Positions 62,830 through 64,000 of a DNA stretch of 64,000 nucleotides are shown piece after piece. Position numbers and translations under genes: made by a program. Within the stretch, counting starts at the first letter, position 1. Each line of letters begins with the position of its first letter. Source of the stretch: Stenotrophomonas maltophilia (GTDB lineage Bacteria; Pseudomonadota; Gammaproteobacteria; Xanthomonadales; Xanthomonadaceae); NCBI RefSeq assembly GCF_002799155.1, contig NZ_NERD01000002.1, forward strand, positions 3,038,001-3,102,000, in the 5' to 3' direction. The notes below the pieces were generated by a model. The model searched no databases. It was not told where the DNA came from and was given only the letters and a program-made list of their open reading frames with translations.

Positions 62830-63417
62830 TCAAGCAAATTCCACTTCGACGTGGCCGTGCACGCTGCGGAACGCCGCGTCGGCCGCGTCGATCACCTGCT
62901 GCTCCTGCCCGGCACTCAGCGGTACCGCGTCCAGCGCGGCGGTGAACTCACGCCAGTGGCGCGCCGCGCCATCGGGGTGCGCGGCCAGGTGGCGGGCGCC
63001 GAAATCACGATCCAGGCCGAGCTTGGCAGCCATCTTGTACAGAATGGTGCCGCCCAGGTTGGAGCCTTCAGCCACATACAGCCATCCCAACGCGGCGGGC
63101 AGCGCCAGATCGGACGGCAACGGTGCGATGTCGGCCCCCGGCAGGGTCTGCTCCAGGTCCTGCAGGTCGCGCGCGACCTGTGTCAGGCGGCGGCGCTCGC
63201 CCAGGTCCGGCAGCAATGCGTCTAGCGCAGGGTTGGCATACAGCGCATCGATGCTGCGATGGAAGCGATACTGCACGCGCAGGAAACGGGCGAAGTTGCT
63301 GCGGTCGGCGAAGATGTCGCCGGCCATGATGCGCTTGTCCAGCGCACCATGGCTGTCGCGGGTGGCGGCCTTGAGCCGCAGGCTGCGGCTGTCTTCAGGG
63401 GCGATGTGTGCGTTCAT
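62830..63417 (-). CDS. Heme oxygenase (biliverdin-producing)
   Basis: 195 aa from the ATG at 63415. The proximal heme ligand is probably His in ATRDSHGALDKRIMAGDIF (His near 23). The distal helix GWLYVAEGSNLGGTILYKM (near 113-131) matches the G-x-x-Y-V-x-x-G-S-x-x-G pattern of the family. Opens heme to biliverdin, iron and CO. It heads a heme oxygenase-ybaN-exbB-exbD-tonB operon, suggesting dedicated energisation of heme import followed by iron release. The gene is probably Fur-controlled but no clear Fur box is visible in 63418-63524. Confidence 0.92.
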   Translation of the reverse strand: MNAHIAPEDSRSLRLKAATRDSHGALDKRIMAGDIFADRSNFARFLRVQYRFHRSIDALYANPALDALLPDLGERRRLTQVARDLQDLEQTLPGADIAPLPSDLALPAALGWLYVAEGSNLGGTILYKMAAKLGLDRDFGARHLAAHPDGAARHWREFTAALDAVPLSAGQEQQVIDAADAAFRSVHGHVEVEFA

Positions 63418-63524
63418 GGGGGATGCCGAGGGGGTTCGTCCTGCTGTAGACGTTCGCCACGGGGCTTTCCCCAAGGCTATGTGCACCGATAATGGCGCAT
63501 CCCTTCTTCCCGCAGGAACCGACG

Positions 63525-63782
63525 ATGATCACCACCGAACCGCGCATGACCAACCTGTTCCTGCAGCTGGGCCTGGATGCCAGCGCCGAGGGCATCGCCC
63601 GCTTCATCCGCGAACACCAGCTGGCCACCGACGTCGAAGTGGTCGAAGCACCGTACTGGAACGATGCCCAGCGCCAGTTCCTGTCCGAATCACTGCAGGC
63701 CGATGCGGCATGGACCACGGTGGTGGATGAGCTGAACGAGTCGCTGCACGAAGATGCGGTGAAGGCGGCGACCGGGCTGTAA
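63525..63782 (+). CDS. DUF2789 family protein
   Basis: 85 aa from the ATG at 63525; the frame opens at 63492 but the first Met with a family-like start is MITTEPRMTNLFLQLGLDAS. DUF2789 pattern: IARFIREHQLATDVEVVEAPYWNDAQRQFLSESLQADAAWTTVVDELNESLH. A small helical cytoplasmic family of unknown function. It lies between the heme oxygenase gene and the TonB-dependent receptor, on the opposite strand to both. Confidence 0.87.
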   Translation: MITTEPRMTNLFLQLGLDASAEGIARFIREHQLATDVEVVEAPYWNDAQRQFLSESLQADAAWTTVVDELNESLHEDAVKAATGL

Positions 63783-63797
63783 CTGCCTGGAGGAAGG

Positions 63798-63820
63798 CGC
63801 CGGGCATGGTCCGGCGCTAC
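63798..63820 (-). repeat. SMAG palindrome
   Basis: Minus strand GTAGCGCCGGACCATGCCCGGC, an imperfect hairpin, 15 nt past the DUF2789 stop. Confidence 0.8.
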
Positions 63821-63834
63821 CGTTGTCTCCCGCA

Positions 63835-63874
63835 GGGGCCAGAGCCCTTTCCCCAGGGAAAGGGATCCGACCCC
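63835..63874. repeat. GGGG(T/C)CAGA-ended inverted repeat (family A)
   Basis: GGGGCCAGAGCCCTTTCC pairs with GGAAAGGGATCCGACCCC. Between convergent DUF2789 and the TonB-dependent receptor gene, ending 5 nt before the receptor stop codon. Confidence 0.8.
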
Positions 63875-63879
63875 GACGA

Positions 63880-64000
63880 TCAGTACTTCCAGGTCAGCGC
63901 CAGCCGCGCGGTACGGCCCGGGGCCGGCATCACGCCCAGAGCAAGCGGGTCCAGATAGTAACGGTCGGTCAGGTTGTCCACGCCCGCTTCCACCGACAGC
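63880..64000 (-). CDS. TonB-dependent outer-membrane receptor, C-terminus only (partial at window edge)
   Basis: About 39 C-terminal codons. The reading frame LSVEAGVDNLTDRYYLDPL..MPAPGRTARLALTWKY-stop shows the GVDNLTDRYY (V-x-N-L-x-D-x-Y) motif and the terminal aromatic beta strand (ALTWKY) found at the end of TonB-dependent receptors. It probably works with the TonB/ExbB/ExbD system beside it, with heme or a siderophore as possible ligand; the ligand cannot be read from this fragment. Confidence 0.85.
   Translation of the reverse strand, partial: LSVEAGVDNLTDRYYLDPLALGVMPAPGRTARLALTWKY

Noticed and set aside
63418..63524. Fur box upstream of the heme oxygenase gene
   Set aside because: Only a partial match (GATAATGGC) was seen; it lacks the repeated GATAAT pattern, so I did not annotate it.

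Overview
The window is about 64 kb of a high-GC gammaproteobacterial chromosome and almost certainly comes from the Stenotrophomonas maltophilia complex (Xanthomonadales). The main evidence is the dense set of GTAG-headed palindromes (SMAG/REP type), the xanthomonad-style proteins (PPi-dependent phosphofructokinase, RpmE2, short adenylate kinase) and gene order. It is mostly core chromosome with a few accessory patches. I see no prophage, CRISPR array, insertion sequence or rRNA operon. All assignments are by reading protein motifs and gene context; no database search was run.

Layout, left to right. 1-1.5 kb: the start of a CS1/CFA-I-like fimbrial operon (major pilin, then the N-terminus of its usher) and a YgiW/YdeI stress protein. 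1.7-8.7 kb: citrate synthase, L31 type B, nucleoside hydrolase, a solo Fic protein, then recG and ridA. 8.9-12.2 kb: spoT, rpoZ and gmk, transcribed leftward. 12.5-23.1 kb: a rightward block with a selenocysteine formate dehydrogenase (fdnG with an in-frame UGA, fdxH, fdnI, fdhE) followed by selA, selB, tRNA-Sec (selC) and selD, that is, an enzyme plus the complete machinery for decoding its UGA. It lies between gmk and yicC. 23.2-27.1 kb: yicC, divergent from rph, a VOC protein, rdgB and hemW.

27.3-38 kb: DUF1631 plus PilZ, pepQ converging on pepP-ygfB, the TIGR02449-zapA-6S RNA-fau locus, an EVE protein, rpiA, a DUF192 lipoprotein and a SirB1-like protein. 38-46 kb: rubredoxin, thiE, hemL, azurin, a HAD hydrolase, argD, a voltage-gated K+ channel and two paralogous DUF3829 lipoproteins. 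46-54 kb: an SDR, a lipoprotein, an orphan small protein, DUF2867 plus a RIO-like kinase, a DedA-PAP2-LssY fusion, a LON-domain protein and mpl, then a candidate C-rich small RNA before adk. 54-64 kb: PPi-phosphofructokinase, small exported proteins, the H+-pyrophosphatase, a tonB-exbD-exbB-ybaN-heme oxygenase operon, a DUF2789 protein and the end of a TonB-dependent receptor.

Intergenic DNA is rich in structured repeats of at least five kinds: SMAG palindromes; GGGGTCAGA-ended inverted repeats; GGGGACGGAGGG-ended long palindromes; about 100-bp elements with a variable but always self-complementary outer stem around two conserved inner hairpins; and GACCAAGGTC dyads. Four genes take their TAG stop codon from the GTAG head of an adjoining SMAG repeat.
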